From: JBKBRC01 sp046292345 | Lineage (GTDB): Bacteria > Bacteroidota > Rhodothermia > Rhodothermales > Rubricoccaceae | Assembly (NCBI GenBank): GCA_046292345.1 | Contig: JBKBRC010000043.1 | Coordinates: 1-19,532 of the forward strand | Reading direction: 5' to 3' | Length of the DNA stretch: 19,532 nt | In this document: one piece after another, positions 7,225 to 14,047 of the stretch | How positions within the stretch are numbered: position 1 is the first letter of the stretch | Layout of the letters: each line of letters starts with the position of its first letter | Translations under genes and position numbers: made by a program | Notes under the pieces: generated by a model | The model's input: only the letters and a program-made list of their open reading frames with translations | Told to the model about the DNA's origin: nothing | Database searches by the model: none

Positions 7225-8367
7225 ATGGAAACGCCCACGCTCGCTCACGCCCCCGACGCCGTCGCCCCCGGCGAGGACTTCCTGCCGCTCAACGGCACCG
7301 ACTACGTCGAGTTCTACGTCGGTAACGCCAAGCAGGCGGCGCACTACTACGCGACCGCCTTCGGCTTCACGATCCGTGCCTACCGCGGCCCTGAGACGGG
7401 CCACCGCGCGTCGGCGAGCTACCTGCTCGAGCAGGGCAAGGTGCGCTTCCTGCTCACGGCCCCGATGGGCCCGGAGGGGCCGGTGGCGGCGCACGTGCAC
7501 CGCCACGGCGACGGCGTGCGCGACCTCGCGCTGTGGGTCGACGACGCGACGCGCAGTTTCGAGGAGACCGTCCGGCGCGGCGCCGTGCCCGTGCGCGAGC
7601 CCGAGCGGCTCGAGGACGAGCACGGGCACGTCGTGCTCTCGGCTATCGGCACCTACGGCGACACGATCCACACGTTCGTCGAGCGCAAGGACTACCGCGG
7701 CCTCTTCCTGCCCGGCTTCCGCGCCTACGAGAACCCCCACTGGCAGGCGCCCGGCCCGGTCGGGCTGAAGTACGTGGACCACTGCGTGGGCAACGTCGAG
7801 CTCGGCGACATGAACCGCTTCGTGCAGTACTACGCGGACGTGATGGGCTTCAAGAACCTCATCTCGTTCGACGACGAGGACATCTCGACCGAGTACACGG
7901 CGCTCATGTCGAAGGTGATGTCCAACGGCAACGAGCGCGTCAAATTCCCCATCAACGAGCCCGCCGAGGGCAAGAAGAAGAGCCAGATCGAGGAGTACAT
8001 CGAGTTCTACCGCGGCGCGGGCGTGCAGCACATCGCGCTTGCGACCGACGACATTCTCGCCACCGTGGCCGAGCTGCGTCGCCGCGGCGTGGACTTCCTG
8101 ACTGTCCCGACGACGTACTACGACGAACTCCAGGACCGCGTCGGCCAGATCGACGAGCCCGTGAAGGAGCTCGCCGACCTCGGCATCCTCGTCGACCGTG
8201 ACCCGGACGGGTACCTGCTCCAGATCTTCACCAAACCCGTGCAGGACCGCCCGACGGTGTTCTACGAGATCATCCAGCGCAAGGGCGCCCGCTCGTTCGG
8301 CAAGGGCAACTTCAAGGCGCTCTTCGAGGCCATCGAGCGCGAGCAGGCCCTCCGCGGCAACCTCTGA
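7225..8367 (+). CDS. hpd: 4-hydroxyphenylpyruvate dioxygenase
   Basis: This enzyme converts 4-hydroxyphenylpyruvate and O2 into homogentisate and CO2 in tyrosine catabolism. It is a cytoplasmic Fe(II) enzyme of the vicinal oxygen chelate fold. The 380-residue length is normal for the family. The first VOC half begins at DYVEFYVGNAKQAAHYY (26-42). The catalytic half begins at GLKYVDHCVGNV (180-191). The three expected iron ligands are visible: H186 in VDHCVGN, H269 in GVQHIALATDD and E348 in VFYEIIQRKG. The C-terminal helix GARSFGKGNFKALFEAIE, which closes the active site, is intact. The ATG at 7225 is the only sensible start. It lies 76 bases before hmgA, whose enzyme uses its product. The 13-bp array is directly upstream, so the promoter must lie within or beyond it. 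Confidence 0.97.
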   Translation: METPTLAHAPDAVAPGEDFLPLNGTDYVEFYVGNAKQAAHYYATAFGFTIRAYRGPETGHRASASYLLEQGKVRFLLTAPMGPEGPVAAHVHRHGDGVRDLALWVDDATRSFEETVRRGAVPVREPERLEDEHGHVVLSAIGTYGDTIHTFVERKDYRGLFLPGFRAYENPHWQAPGPVGLKYVDHCVGNVELGDMNRFVQYYADVMGFKNLISFDDEDISTEYTALMSKVMSNGNERVKFPINEPAEGKKKSQIEEYIEFYRGAGVQHIALATDDILATVAELRRRGVDFLTVPTTYYDELQDRVGQIDEPVKELADLGILVDRDPDGYLLQIFTKPVQDRPTVFYEIIQRKGARSFGKGNFKALFEAIEREQALRGNL

Positions 8368-8380
8368 CCCGAGCGGAACG

Positions 8381-8417
8381 GCGGGGGCGGGCGGCACGTC
8401 CCGCGGCCGCCCCCCGC
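8381..8417 (+). terminator. GC-rich hairpin between hpd and hmgA
   Basis: Bases 8389-8395 pair with 8406-8412 around a 10-base loop, and the stem can extend outward past a mismatch at 8388/8413. A moderately T-rich stretch, GGTCTTTCCCCTTA, follows. It could be a partial terminator or attenuator that lowers hmgA relative to hpd, or an mRNA stabiliser. Confidence 0.4.
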
Positions 8418-8443
8418 CCTCCGGTCTTTCCCCTTACTGCGAC

Positions 8444-9706
8444 ATGGCTTTCTACTACCGACTCGGCAACGTCCCGCCCAAGCGGCACACGCAGTTTCCG
8501 CGTCCGGACGGCGCGCTGCACACCGAGGAGGTGATCGGCGCGGAGGGCTTCTCCGGCATCGCCTCAATCGCGTACCACCTCCACCCGCCCACGCTCGTCG
8601 ACCGCGTGCTCGAGCCCGAGCCGTGCCCGGTCGAGTACGCCGACAGGGACTTTCTGCGGCACCGCCACTTCCTCGGCAGCCGCCTCGAGCCCGGCGGCGA
8701 CCCGCTCTCGGGCCGGCGTCCCATCATGGGCAACGCCGACGTGATCCTCTCGCTCTGCGCGCCGACCGAGCCCATGGACGAGCGCGCGTTCTACAAAAAC
8801 GCCACGCACGACGAGCTCGTGTTCGTCCACGACGGCGAGGGGCGCCTCGAGACCGTGCTCGGGACAGTCGCGTTCCGGCAGGGCGACTACGTGCATGTGC
8901 CCCGCACGCTCACCCACCGCTGGGTGTTCGAGGGGGACGTCCAGCCGCGCCTGCTCATCATCGAGGCGCCGAGCCAGTTCCGCCCGCCCAGGCGCTACCG
9001 CAACGCGTTCGGGCAGTTGCTCGAGCACAGCCCGTACTGCGAGCGCGACTACCGCCCGCCGGCCGAGCTCGTCACGATAGACCAGGAAGGCGAGTTCACG
9101 GTGCGCATCAAGAAGCACGGCTACTACCACCCGTTCGTGTACCGCTACCACCCGTTCGACGTCGTCGGGTGGGACGGCTACATGTACCCGTACGCCATCT
9201 CAATCCACGACTTCGAGCCTATCACGGGCCGCGTGCACCAGCCGCCGCCCGTGCACCAGCAGTTCGAGGCCGAAGGCTTCGTCGTGTGCTCGTTCGTGCC
9301 GCGCCTCTACGACTATCATCCGAACGCCATCCCGGCACCCTACAACCACTCCAACATCGACTCGGACGAGGTGCTCTACTACGCCGAGGGGGACTTCATG
9401 AGCCGCAAGGGCATCGGCCGGGGCTCGTTCACGCTTCACCCCGGCGGCATCCCGCACGGCCCCCACCCCGGCACGACCGAGGCCTCGATCGGCAAGACCG
9501 AGACGCACGAACTCGCCGTGATGGTGGACACGTTCCGCCCGCTCCACCTCACCAAATACGCGCTCGGCATCGAGGACGAAGACTACGTCCTCTCCTGGCA
9601 GCCTGAGCGCCACGGCCATCCGCTCCCCGACGCGGCGCCCCTGCCGCCGGGCGTCTCGGGCGACGGCGCCGTGCGCAGCGCCTCCCCGGCAGACTCGGCC
9701 CGCTAG
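8444..9706 (+). CDS. hmgA: Homogentisate 1,2-dioxygenase
   Basis: This enzyme opens the ring of homogentisate with O2 to give maleylacetoacetate, the step after HPPD. It is a cytoplasmic Fe(II) cupin-type enzyme. The ATG at 8444 (MAFYYRLGNVPPKRHTQFPR) gives 420 residues, slightly shorter than the classic enzymes of about 430-445. The metal site can be placed at H302 and E309 in YNHSNIDSDEVLYYAEGDF and H338 in GGIPHGPHPG, matching the H/E/H triad of the family. The H-to-E spacing here is one residue longer than in the human enzyme, as in shorter bacterial homologues. The first cupin half holds HDELVFVHDGEGRLETVLG (122-140). The last 30 residues are Pro/Ala/Ser-rich and probably disordered. It sits between hpd and an acyl-CoA synthetase on the same strand. 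The isomerase and hydrolase of the pathway are not in the window. Confidence 0.94.
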   Translation: MAFYYRLGNVPPKRHTQFPRPDGALHTEEVIGAEGFSGIASIAYHLHPPTLVDRVLEPEPCPVEYADRDFLRHRHFLGSRLEPGGDPLSGRRPIMGNADVILSLCAPTEPMDERAFYKNATHDELVFVHDGEGRLETVLGTVAFRQGDYVHVPRTLTHRWVFEGDVQPRLLIIEAPSQFRPPRRYRNAFGQLLEHSPYCERDYRPPAELVTIDQEGEFTVRIKKHGYYHPFVYRYHPFDVVGWDGYMYPYAISIHDFEPITGRVHQPPPVHQQFEAEGFVVCSFVPRLYDYHPNAIPAPYNHSNIDSDEVLYYAEGDFMSRKGIGRGSFTLHPGGIPHGPHPGTTEASIGKTETHELAVMVDTFRPLHLTKYALGIEDEDYVLSWQPERHGHPLPDAAPLPPGVSGDGAVRSASPADSAR

Positions 9707-9710
9707 CCCG

Positions 9711-9742
9711 CTCGCGTCCCCGCGGCCGCGCAGGGACGCGAG
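9711..9742 (+). terminator. Perfect 10-bp hairpin between hmgA and the acyl-CoA synthetase gene
   Basis: Bases 9711-9720 pair perfectly with 9733-9742. The 12-base loop contains the palindrome GCGGCCGC. It starts four bases after the hmgA stop. No T-tract follows, so termination is uncertain. Confidence 0.45.
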
Positions 9743-9790
9743 GCGCCCCGAGCCGCCTTGCGTCCCTGCGTCCGTTCTGCGCCCGCCCGC

Positions 9791-11788
9791 ATGCCCGATC
9801 CGTTTCCCTTCGGCCAGGAGTTCGCCTGGCATCCCGACCCGGCGCAGGCCGCCGAGACCAACCTCGCCCGCTTCTGGCGCGCGCACGGCCTGGAGGACTA
9901 CGCCGCGCTCCGCCGCTGGGCGCTCGACAACGTGGAGCGCTTCTGGGCGGCCGTGCTCGAGGACCTCGGCACGGTCTGGAAGACGCCCCCCGAGCGCGTT
10001 CTCGACGCCTCGGCGGGCTTCATGTACCCGCGCTGGTGCCCCGGCGGGCGCCTGAACGTCACCGAGAGCCTGCTCGACCGCTGGCTGCCCGCGCACGGCG
10101 CGCGGGACGCGCTCCGCTACGAGAGCGAGGGCGGACGCACCGAGCGCCTGACCTACGCCGAGCTGCACGCGGCCGTGGAGACGTGCGCGGCCGGTCTGCG
10201 CGCCGGCGGGCTCGGCAAGGGCGACGCCGTCGGGTTCCTCATGCCGATGGCCCCGCCGCTCGTCGTGGCGTTTCTGGCCACGGCCCGCATCGGGGCCGTC
10301 GCGCTGCCGCTGTTTTCGGGGTACGGCGCCGAGGCCGTTGCCTCGCGCCTCCAGGATGCCGGCGCGCGCGCGCTCGTCGTCGCCGACGCGCTCACGCGGC
10401 GCGGGCGGCGGGTGCCGCTGCGGCCCGTCGCGGCCGAGGCCCTCGCGGCCTGCCCGTCCGTGCAGACCGTCATCGTTCATGGCACGCGCGAGTACGCCGG
10501 CGACATCGCGTGGGACGACCTGCTTGCGCGCGGGCGCGAGGCCCTCACCGCAGACCCCGCCGCCGGCCGGCCCGAGGACACCGCCGCCGAAGACCCGCTG
10601 CTGCTCATCTACACCTCCGGCACCACCGGGCGGCCCAAGGGCGCCCTCCACACCCACTGCGGCTTCCCGGTCAAGGCCGCCCAGGACATGCGTCACGCCA
10701 TGGACGTGCGCGAGGGCGACGTCGTGTGGTGGATGTCGGACATGGGCTGGATGATGGGGCCCTGGCTCGTCTACGGCACCCTCTTCTGCGGCGCGACGAT
10801 GGTGCTCTACGACGGCGCGCCCGATGCGCCCGGGCCGGACGCGCCCGACGGCGCCGGGCGCACGTGGGCTCTCTGCGCCCGGCACGGCGTGACGCTGCTC
10901 GGCCTCTCGCCTGCCCTCGTCCGCGCCCTGCGCCCGCACGGCCCCGCGCCCGTCCGCGCCCACGACCTCTCCGCGCTCCGCGCCTGCGGCTCGACCGGCA
11001 GCCCGTGGGATCCCGAGTCGTGGCACTGGCTCTTCTCGCACGTGCTCGGGCGGCGCAGGCCCATCCTCAACTACTCGGGCGGCACCGAGATCGCGGGTGG
11101 CATCGTTTGCGGATCGTTTCTCGAACCCCTCAAACCGTGCGGGTTTCCCGGTCCCGTCGTCGGCATGGACGCCGACGTGGTCGACGACCACGGGCGCCCC
11201 GTGCGCGGGGCCGTCGGCGAGCTCGTGCTCCGGCAGCCGTGGATCGGCCAGACGCGCGGCTTCTGGAACGACCCCGACGGCGCCCGCTACCGCGACGCCT
11301 ACTGGCAGCGCCACGAAGGCCTTTGGACCCACGGCGACTTCGCCGCCATCGACGACGACGGGCAGTGGTTCATCCTCGGCCGCTCCGACGACACGATCAA
11401 GGTCGCCGGCAAGCGCCTCGGCCCGGCCGAGGTCGAGGCCGTGCTCAACGCGCACCCGGACGTGGCCGAGAGCGCGGCCGTCGGCGTGCCGGACGACCTG
11501 AAGGGCGAGGCCGTCGTGGCCTTCGCCGCCCTCGCCCCGGCCCACGCCGCCTGGACCGACGAGGCCGCGCGCGAGGCGCTGCGCGCCGACCTGCTCGCTC
11601 GCCTCGAGGCGGCGCTCGGCAAGGCGCTTCGCCCGCGCGCGCTCCTGTTCGCGCGCGCGCTCCCCAGGACGCGCAACGCCAAGATCATGCGCCGCGTCGT
11701 GCGCGCCGCCTACCTCGGCACCGATCCCGGCAACACGACAGCCCTCGAGGACCCCGCTGCCGTGCAGGCCGTCGCAGAGGCGGTCTAG
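9791..11788 (+). CDS. AMP-forming acyl-CoA synthetase, acetyl-/acetoacetyl-CoA synthetase type
   Basis: This ANL-family ligase activates a short acid with ATP to an acyl-AMP and then to acyl-CoA. The ATG at 9791 gives 665 residues, the usual size of the ACS branch. Visible motifs are the P-loop YTSGTTGRPKG (274-284), ACS-like GWMMGPWLVYGTLFCGATMV (319-338), NYSGGTEI (427-434), THGDFAAIDDDGQWFILGRSDD (513-534) and the hinge/CoA region TIKVAGKR (535-542). The catalytic, acetylation-prone lysine is K631 in RNAKIMRR. Acetyl-CoA synthetases have WWQTETG where this one has NYSGGTEI. It therefore lacks the tryptophan that limits the pocket to acetate and may take a larger acid. Its place after hpd and hmgA makes acetoacetate, an end product of that pathway, a reasonable guess. 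Acetate or propionate remain possible. Confidence 0.88.
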   Translation: MPDPFPFGQEFAWHPDPAQAAETNLARFWRAHGLEDYAALRRWALDNVERFWAAVLEDLGTVWKTPPERVLDASAGFMYPRWCPGGRLNVTESLLDRWLPAHGARDALRYESEGGRTERLTYAELHAAVETCAAGLRAGGLGKGDAVGFLMPMAPPLVVAFLATARIGAVALPLFSGYGAEAVASRLQDAGARALVVADALTRRGRRVPLRPVAAEALAACPSVQTVIVHGTREYAGDIAWDDLLARGREALTADPAAGRPEDTAAEDPLLLIYTSGTTGRPKGALHTHCGFPVKAAQDMRHAMDVREGDVVWWMSDMGWMMGPWLVYGTLFCGATMVLYDGAPDAPGPDAPDGAGRTWALCARHGVTLLGLSPALVRALRPHGPAPVRAHDLSALRACGSTGSPWDPESWHWLFSHVLGRRRPILNYSGGTEIAGGIVCGSFLEPLKPCGFPGPVVGMDADVVDDHGRPVRGAVGELVLRQPWIGQTRGFWNDPDGARYRDAYWQRHEGLWTHGDFAAIDDDGQWFILGRSDDTIKVAGKRLGPAEVEAVLNAHPDVAESAAVGVPDDLKGEAVVAFAALAPAHAAWTDEAAREALRADLLARLEAALGKALRPRALLFARALPRTRNAKIMRRVVRAAYLGTDPGNTTALEDPAAVQAVAEAV

Positions 11789-11834
11789 CCGCTACCGGGC
11801 TGCCGGCCGTGCGCGCGGCCTGCCCTCAACGCTA

Positions 11835-11867
11835 CGCGGGGCGGAAGCGTCGCGCCTCCGCCCCGCG
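11835..11867. terminator. Perfect 11-bp hairpin between convergent genes
   Basis: Bases 11835-11845 pair perfectly with 11857-11867 around an 11-base loop. It lies between the synthetase gene ending at 11788 and the convergent stress gene ending at 11940. There is no strong T-tract on either side, so it could serve as a bidirectional terminator. Position and stem strength are the evidence. Confidence 0.55.
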
Positions 11868-11939
11868 CAGGGCCAGGGTTGTTCGAAACAGGCCGGCAGT
11901 CTGCAAAAGGCCGGCACTGCGCGCGGGCCTGTCGGAGAA

Positions 11940-12476
11940 TCAGGCGATCCGCTCGCCGGCGTACACGTTGCGCGCGCCGTATTCGTTGTAGCGCTCGGCG
12001 AAGTAGCGGCGGTCCTCGTCGTCGCGCGGATGGACCCCTACGACGATGTGGCCGTCCTTGATGTCCTTCTCGTATTCCTTGGCGCGCTGCTCCGGGATGC
12101 CGGCGCCGATCAGGCCGCCCACGAGCGTACCCGCCGCGCCACCGGCACCGGCGCCGGCGAGCGCACCCACAAGCGGGCCAGCAACGGTCAGGCCGAGCGG
12201 CGGGATGAGCGCCGTCGTGCCGAGCGCCGCGATCGCGCCGACGATGCCACCGATGGTGCCACCGACGGCCGCGCCGGTGCCGGCGCCCTCCATCGCCTTG
12301 TTGCCTTTCTCGATCTCGACATGCTCGCGATCGTAGTACCGCTTGCGCGTGTCGTCGGACATGAGGACGTGAATTTCGTCGTCGGAGTAGCCGCGCTCGC
12401 GGAAGGCGGCGTAGGCGCGGTCAGCAGATTCGGCGTCGCGGAAGGAGCCGGTGACGGGGGTCGGGCGGTCTGCCAT
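11940..12476 (-). CDS. Glycine-zipper stress-response protein (YflT/general stress 17M-like N-domain)
   Basis: A 178-residue protein with three parts. Residues 8-50 (VTGSFRDAESADRAYAAFRE then RGYSDDEIHVLMSDDTRK) resemble the alpha/beta domain of general stress proteins such as YflT/GSP17M. Residues 64-128 are a Gly/Ala-rich, hydrophobic zipper (GAGTGAAVGGTIGGIVGAIA and similar) that could insert into a membrane or form an oligomer. Residues 130-178 are a charged domain with KDGHIVVGVHPRDDED. Similar proteins are often induced by heat, salt or oxidative stress; the function is not defined. There is no signal peptide. The start at 12476 gives MADRPTPVTGSF. The reverse-strand AT-rich patch at 12572-12606, about 100 bases upstream, may contain its promoter. 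Confidence 0.75.
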   Translation of the reverse strand: MADRPTPVTGSFRDAESADRAYAAFRERGYSDDEIHVLMSDDTRKRYYDREHVEIEKGNKAMEGAGTGAAVGGTIGGIVGAIAALGTTALIPPLGLTVAGPLVGALAGAGAGGAAGTLVGGLIGAGIPEQRAKEYEKDIKDGHIVVGVHPRDDEDRRYFAERYNEYGARNVYAGERIA

Positions 12477-12571
12477 GATGGGTGTAGGAGGGAAGTGATC
12501 GGAGAGTGGACGGCTTAGATAGGCCGACGCTCCGGGAGTTCCCTTCAGGGCCCGCGCTCCCGCAGACGATC

Positions 12572-12606
12572 TACATATAAGAACTTAAAAAAACAAGTTT
12601 TAATTG
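12572..12606 (-). promoter_or_regulatory. AT-rich island between the reductase and stress genes
   Basis: A 35-base stretch made mostly of A and T, containing AACTTAAAAAAACAAGTT, stands out in very GC-rich DNA. It overlaps the last codons and TAA stop of the reductase gene. Reverse-strand TTG and TATATG words are present, but their spacing (14 bases) fits neither the sigma-70 nor the Bacteroidota rule. AACTT/AAGTT can form a weak 5-bp hairpin. It is a plausible promoter or terminator area, but no exact element can be named. Confidence 0.35.
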
Positions 12607-13589
12607 TCTTTCGTTTCTACAACCACGCGGCCCACCGTTCGTCCCTGAACGATGCGGCCGGCCCACTCGGGCACGTCGGCCAGCCCGATCGTCGTACGTC
12701 CGATACCACCGAGCGCGCCTGCGGCAAACGCCTCGGCGAGGCGTGCCCACGCGCGCTCGCGCCGCCCGGGTGGGCTCGTGTTCGAGTCGATGCCGTAGAG
12801 CACGACGCCGCGCAGGATGAACGGGAAGACGGTCGTCTCGAGCGCGTGGCCGCCCGCGAGCCCGCACGCCGCGATGCAGCCATGGCGCCGCATCGTCGCG
12901 ACCAGGTGGGCCAGCGTCGCGCCGCCGACCGAGTCCACGGCGCCGGCCCAGCGTGCCGAGGCGAGGGGCGCCGGCGGACCAGCTTCCAGCTCGGCGCGCG
13001 GCACGATGCCGGCTGCGCCGAGCCGGCGCAGGTAGTCGTGCGTCTCGGGCGAGCCTGTCGCGGCGTGTACCTCGTAGCCGGCGTAGGCCAGGAGTGCCGT
13101 CGCCACCGAGCCCACGCCGCCCGAGGCGCCCGTCACGACGACCGGCCCGCTCTCCGGACGCACGTCCATCTGCTCGAGTGCGAGCAGGCTCAGCATGGCC
13201 GTGAAGCCGGCCGTGCCGAGAAACATGGCATCGGCGGGCTCGAGCGCGTCTGGCAGGCGCACGAGGTGGCGCGCGTCGGCGCGGGCGCGCGTGGCGTAGC
13301 CGCCCCAGCGGTCCTCGCCCGTGCCCCAGCCCGTGAGCACGACACGGTCGCCGGGCTGCCATGCCGGGCTCTCCGAGGCCGCGACGGTTCCCGCCAGGTC
13401 GATGCCGGGCACGAACGGATAGTCGCCGCGGATGATCTTGCCCTGCCCGGTGACGGCGAGCCCGTCTTTGTAATTGAGGCTCGAGTGCGAAACGTCCAGG
13501 AGCACGTCGCCGGGCGGGAGCTGTTCGTCCGGCACGGTCTCGAGGGAAGCGCGGAGGTCGGGGTCTTTGCGAAGCAGGAGGGCGCGCAT
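12600..13589 (-). CDS. acuI: Acrylyl-CoA reductase AcuI/YhdH-type quinone oxidoreductase
   Basis: A zinc-independent medium-chain dehydrogenase/reductase. The best characterised relatives, AcuI and YhdH, use NADPH to reduce acrylyl-CoA to propionyl-CoA. The ATG at 13589 (MRALLLRKDPDLRASLETVP) gives 329 residues, the normal family length; a longer upstream reading adds 23 residues with no homology-like features. Family marks are SSLNYKDGLAVTGQGKI (36-52), PFVPGIDLAGTV (58-69), GWGTGEDRWGGYAT (87-100) and the nucleotide-binding TGASGGVGSVA (153-163). The catalytic zinc cysteines of alcohol dehydrogenases are absent, as expected. No acrylate or DMSP gene lies nearby, so the natural substrate here may be another 2-enoyl compound. 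The product is cytoplasmic. Confidence 0.87.
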   Translation of the reverse strand: MRALLLRKDPDLRASLETVPDEQLPPGDVLLDVSHSSLNYKDGLAVTGQGKIIRGDYPFVPGIDLAGTVAASESPAWQPGDRVVLTGWGTGEDRWGGYATRARADARHLVRLPDALEPADAMFLGTAGFTAMLSLLALEQMDVRPESGPVVVTGASGGVGSVATALLAYAGYEVHAATGSPETHDYLRRLGAAGIVPRAELEAGPPAPLASARWAGAVDSVGGATLAHLVATMRRHGCIAACGLAGGHALETTVFPFILRGVVLYGIDSNTSPPGRRERAWARLAEAFAAGALGGIGRTTIGLADVPEWAGRIVQGRTVGRVVVETKDN

Positions 13590-13634
13590 GAAAGCGGGGG
13601 AGGCGAAGACGTAGAGGGCGGCAGAAAGCAAAAC

Positions 13635-13664
13635 CGGCCGGCGCCCGGGGGGGGACACCGGCCG
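13635..13664 (-). terminator. Rho-independent terminator after the DUF1328 gene
   Basis: On the reverse strand, CGGCCGG (13664-13658) pairs with CCGGCCG (13641-13635) around a 16-base loop with a C-run. It is followed by GTTTTGCTTTC. It lies 53 bases past the stop of the small membrane gene and before the reductase start at 13589. It therefore likely separates the two transcripts. Confidence 0.55.
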
Positions 13665-13716
13665 TGGGGCCGTCTGCGCCGCCAGGGCGAACGCAGCACC
13701 GTTCGGACGCAGGGCG

Positions 13717-13869
13717 TCAGAACAGGAACGACAGGATCGCGAGCACGAGGAAGATCACGAAGAGGATCTTGGCGATCGAGGCCGACGTGCCAGCGGCGCC
13801 GCGGAAGCCGAAGATGGCAGCGACGACCGCGATAATGGCAAAAACGATTGCGAGATAAAGAGGGTCCAT
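13717..13869 (-). CDS. DUF1328 (YtjA-like) small membrane protein, 50 residues
   Basis: The reverse strand encodes 50 residues starting MDPLYLAIVFAIIAVVAAIF, then GFRGAAGTSASIAKILF, and ending VIFLVLAILSFLF. This closely follows the DUF1328 pattern: one hydrophobic helix, a GF-G-AG turn with small residues, then AKILF-IFLVL leading into a second helix. It is an inner-membrane protein with two transmembrane segments. Members are common beside stress genes in Proteobacteria and Bacteroidota; the function is unknown. The ATG at 13869 matches the usual start and length (about 50-60). The gene's closeness to the glycine-zipper stress gene may reflect a shared envelope-stress role. It is separated from the reductase by a terminator. 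Confidence 0.88.
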   Translation of the reverse strand: MDPLYLAIVFAIIAVVAAIFGFRGAAGTSASIAKILFVIFLVLAILSFLF

Positions 13870-14047
13870 GGGAAAAGCGGGTGACGGAGAGGGGAAAGGG
13901 CCGGCACGTCAGCAGAGAGCGAACCGACGCTGCTCCTACGCGCGGCATTCCCTGAGGTTCGCGCCCGCTGTGGCGCAGCGTTTTACCGGGTTCGAGCCCT
14001 TGCCCGCGGTCCCACCGCGTGCTTTCCGCCCCCTCCTGCGGCGGCGG

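Noticed and set aside
7027..8397. A long reverse frame running through the 13-bp array and over hpd
   Set aside because: The array lacks stops in this frame, giving repeated RRRSASAFRVGVP units; hpd on the other strand has all its iron ligands.
9200..11545. A 781-codon open frame on the reverse strand, antisense to hmgA and the acyl-CoA synthetase
   Set aside because: It is antisense to two clear enzymes, is Arg/Ala/Gly/His-rich with no family motifs, and is expected from codon bias in very GC-rich genes.
13964..14000. tRNA-Pro-like pieces (TGTGGCGCAG and GGGTTCGAGCCC) near 13970 and 13990
   Set aside because: Only about ten bases separate the two motifs, so there is no room for an anticodon arm, and the ends do not pair as an acceptor stem. 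It is a chance likeness or, at most, a remnant.
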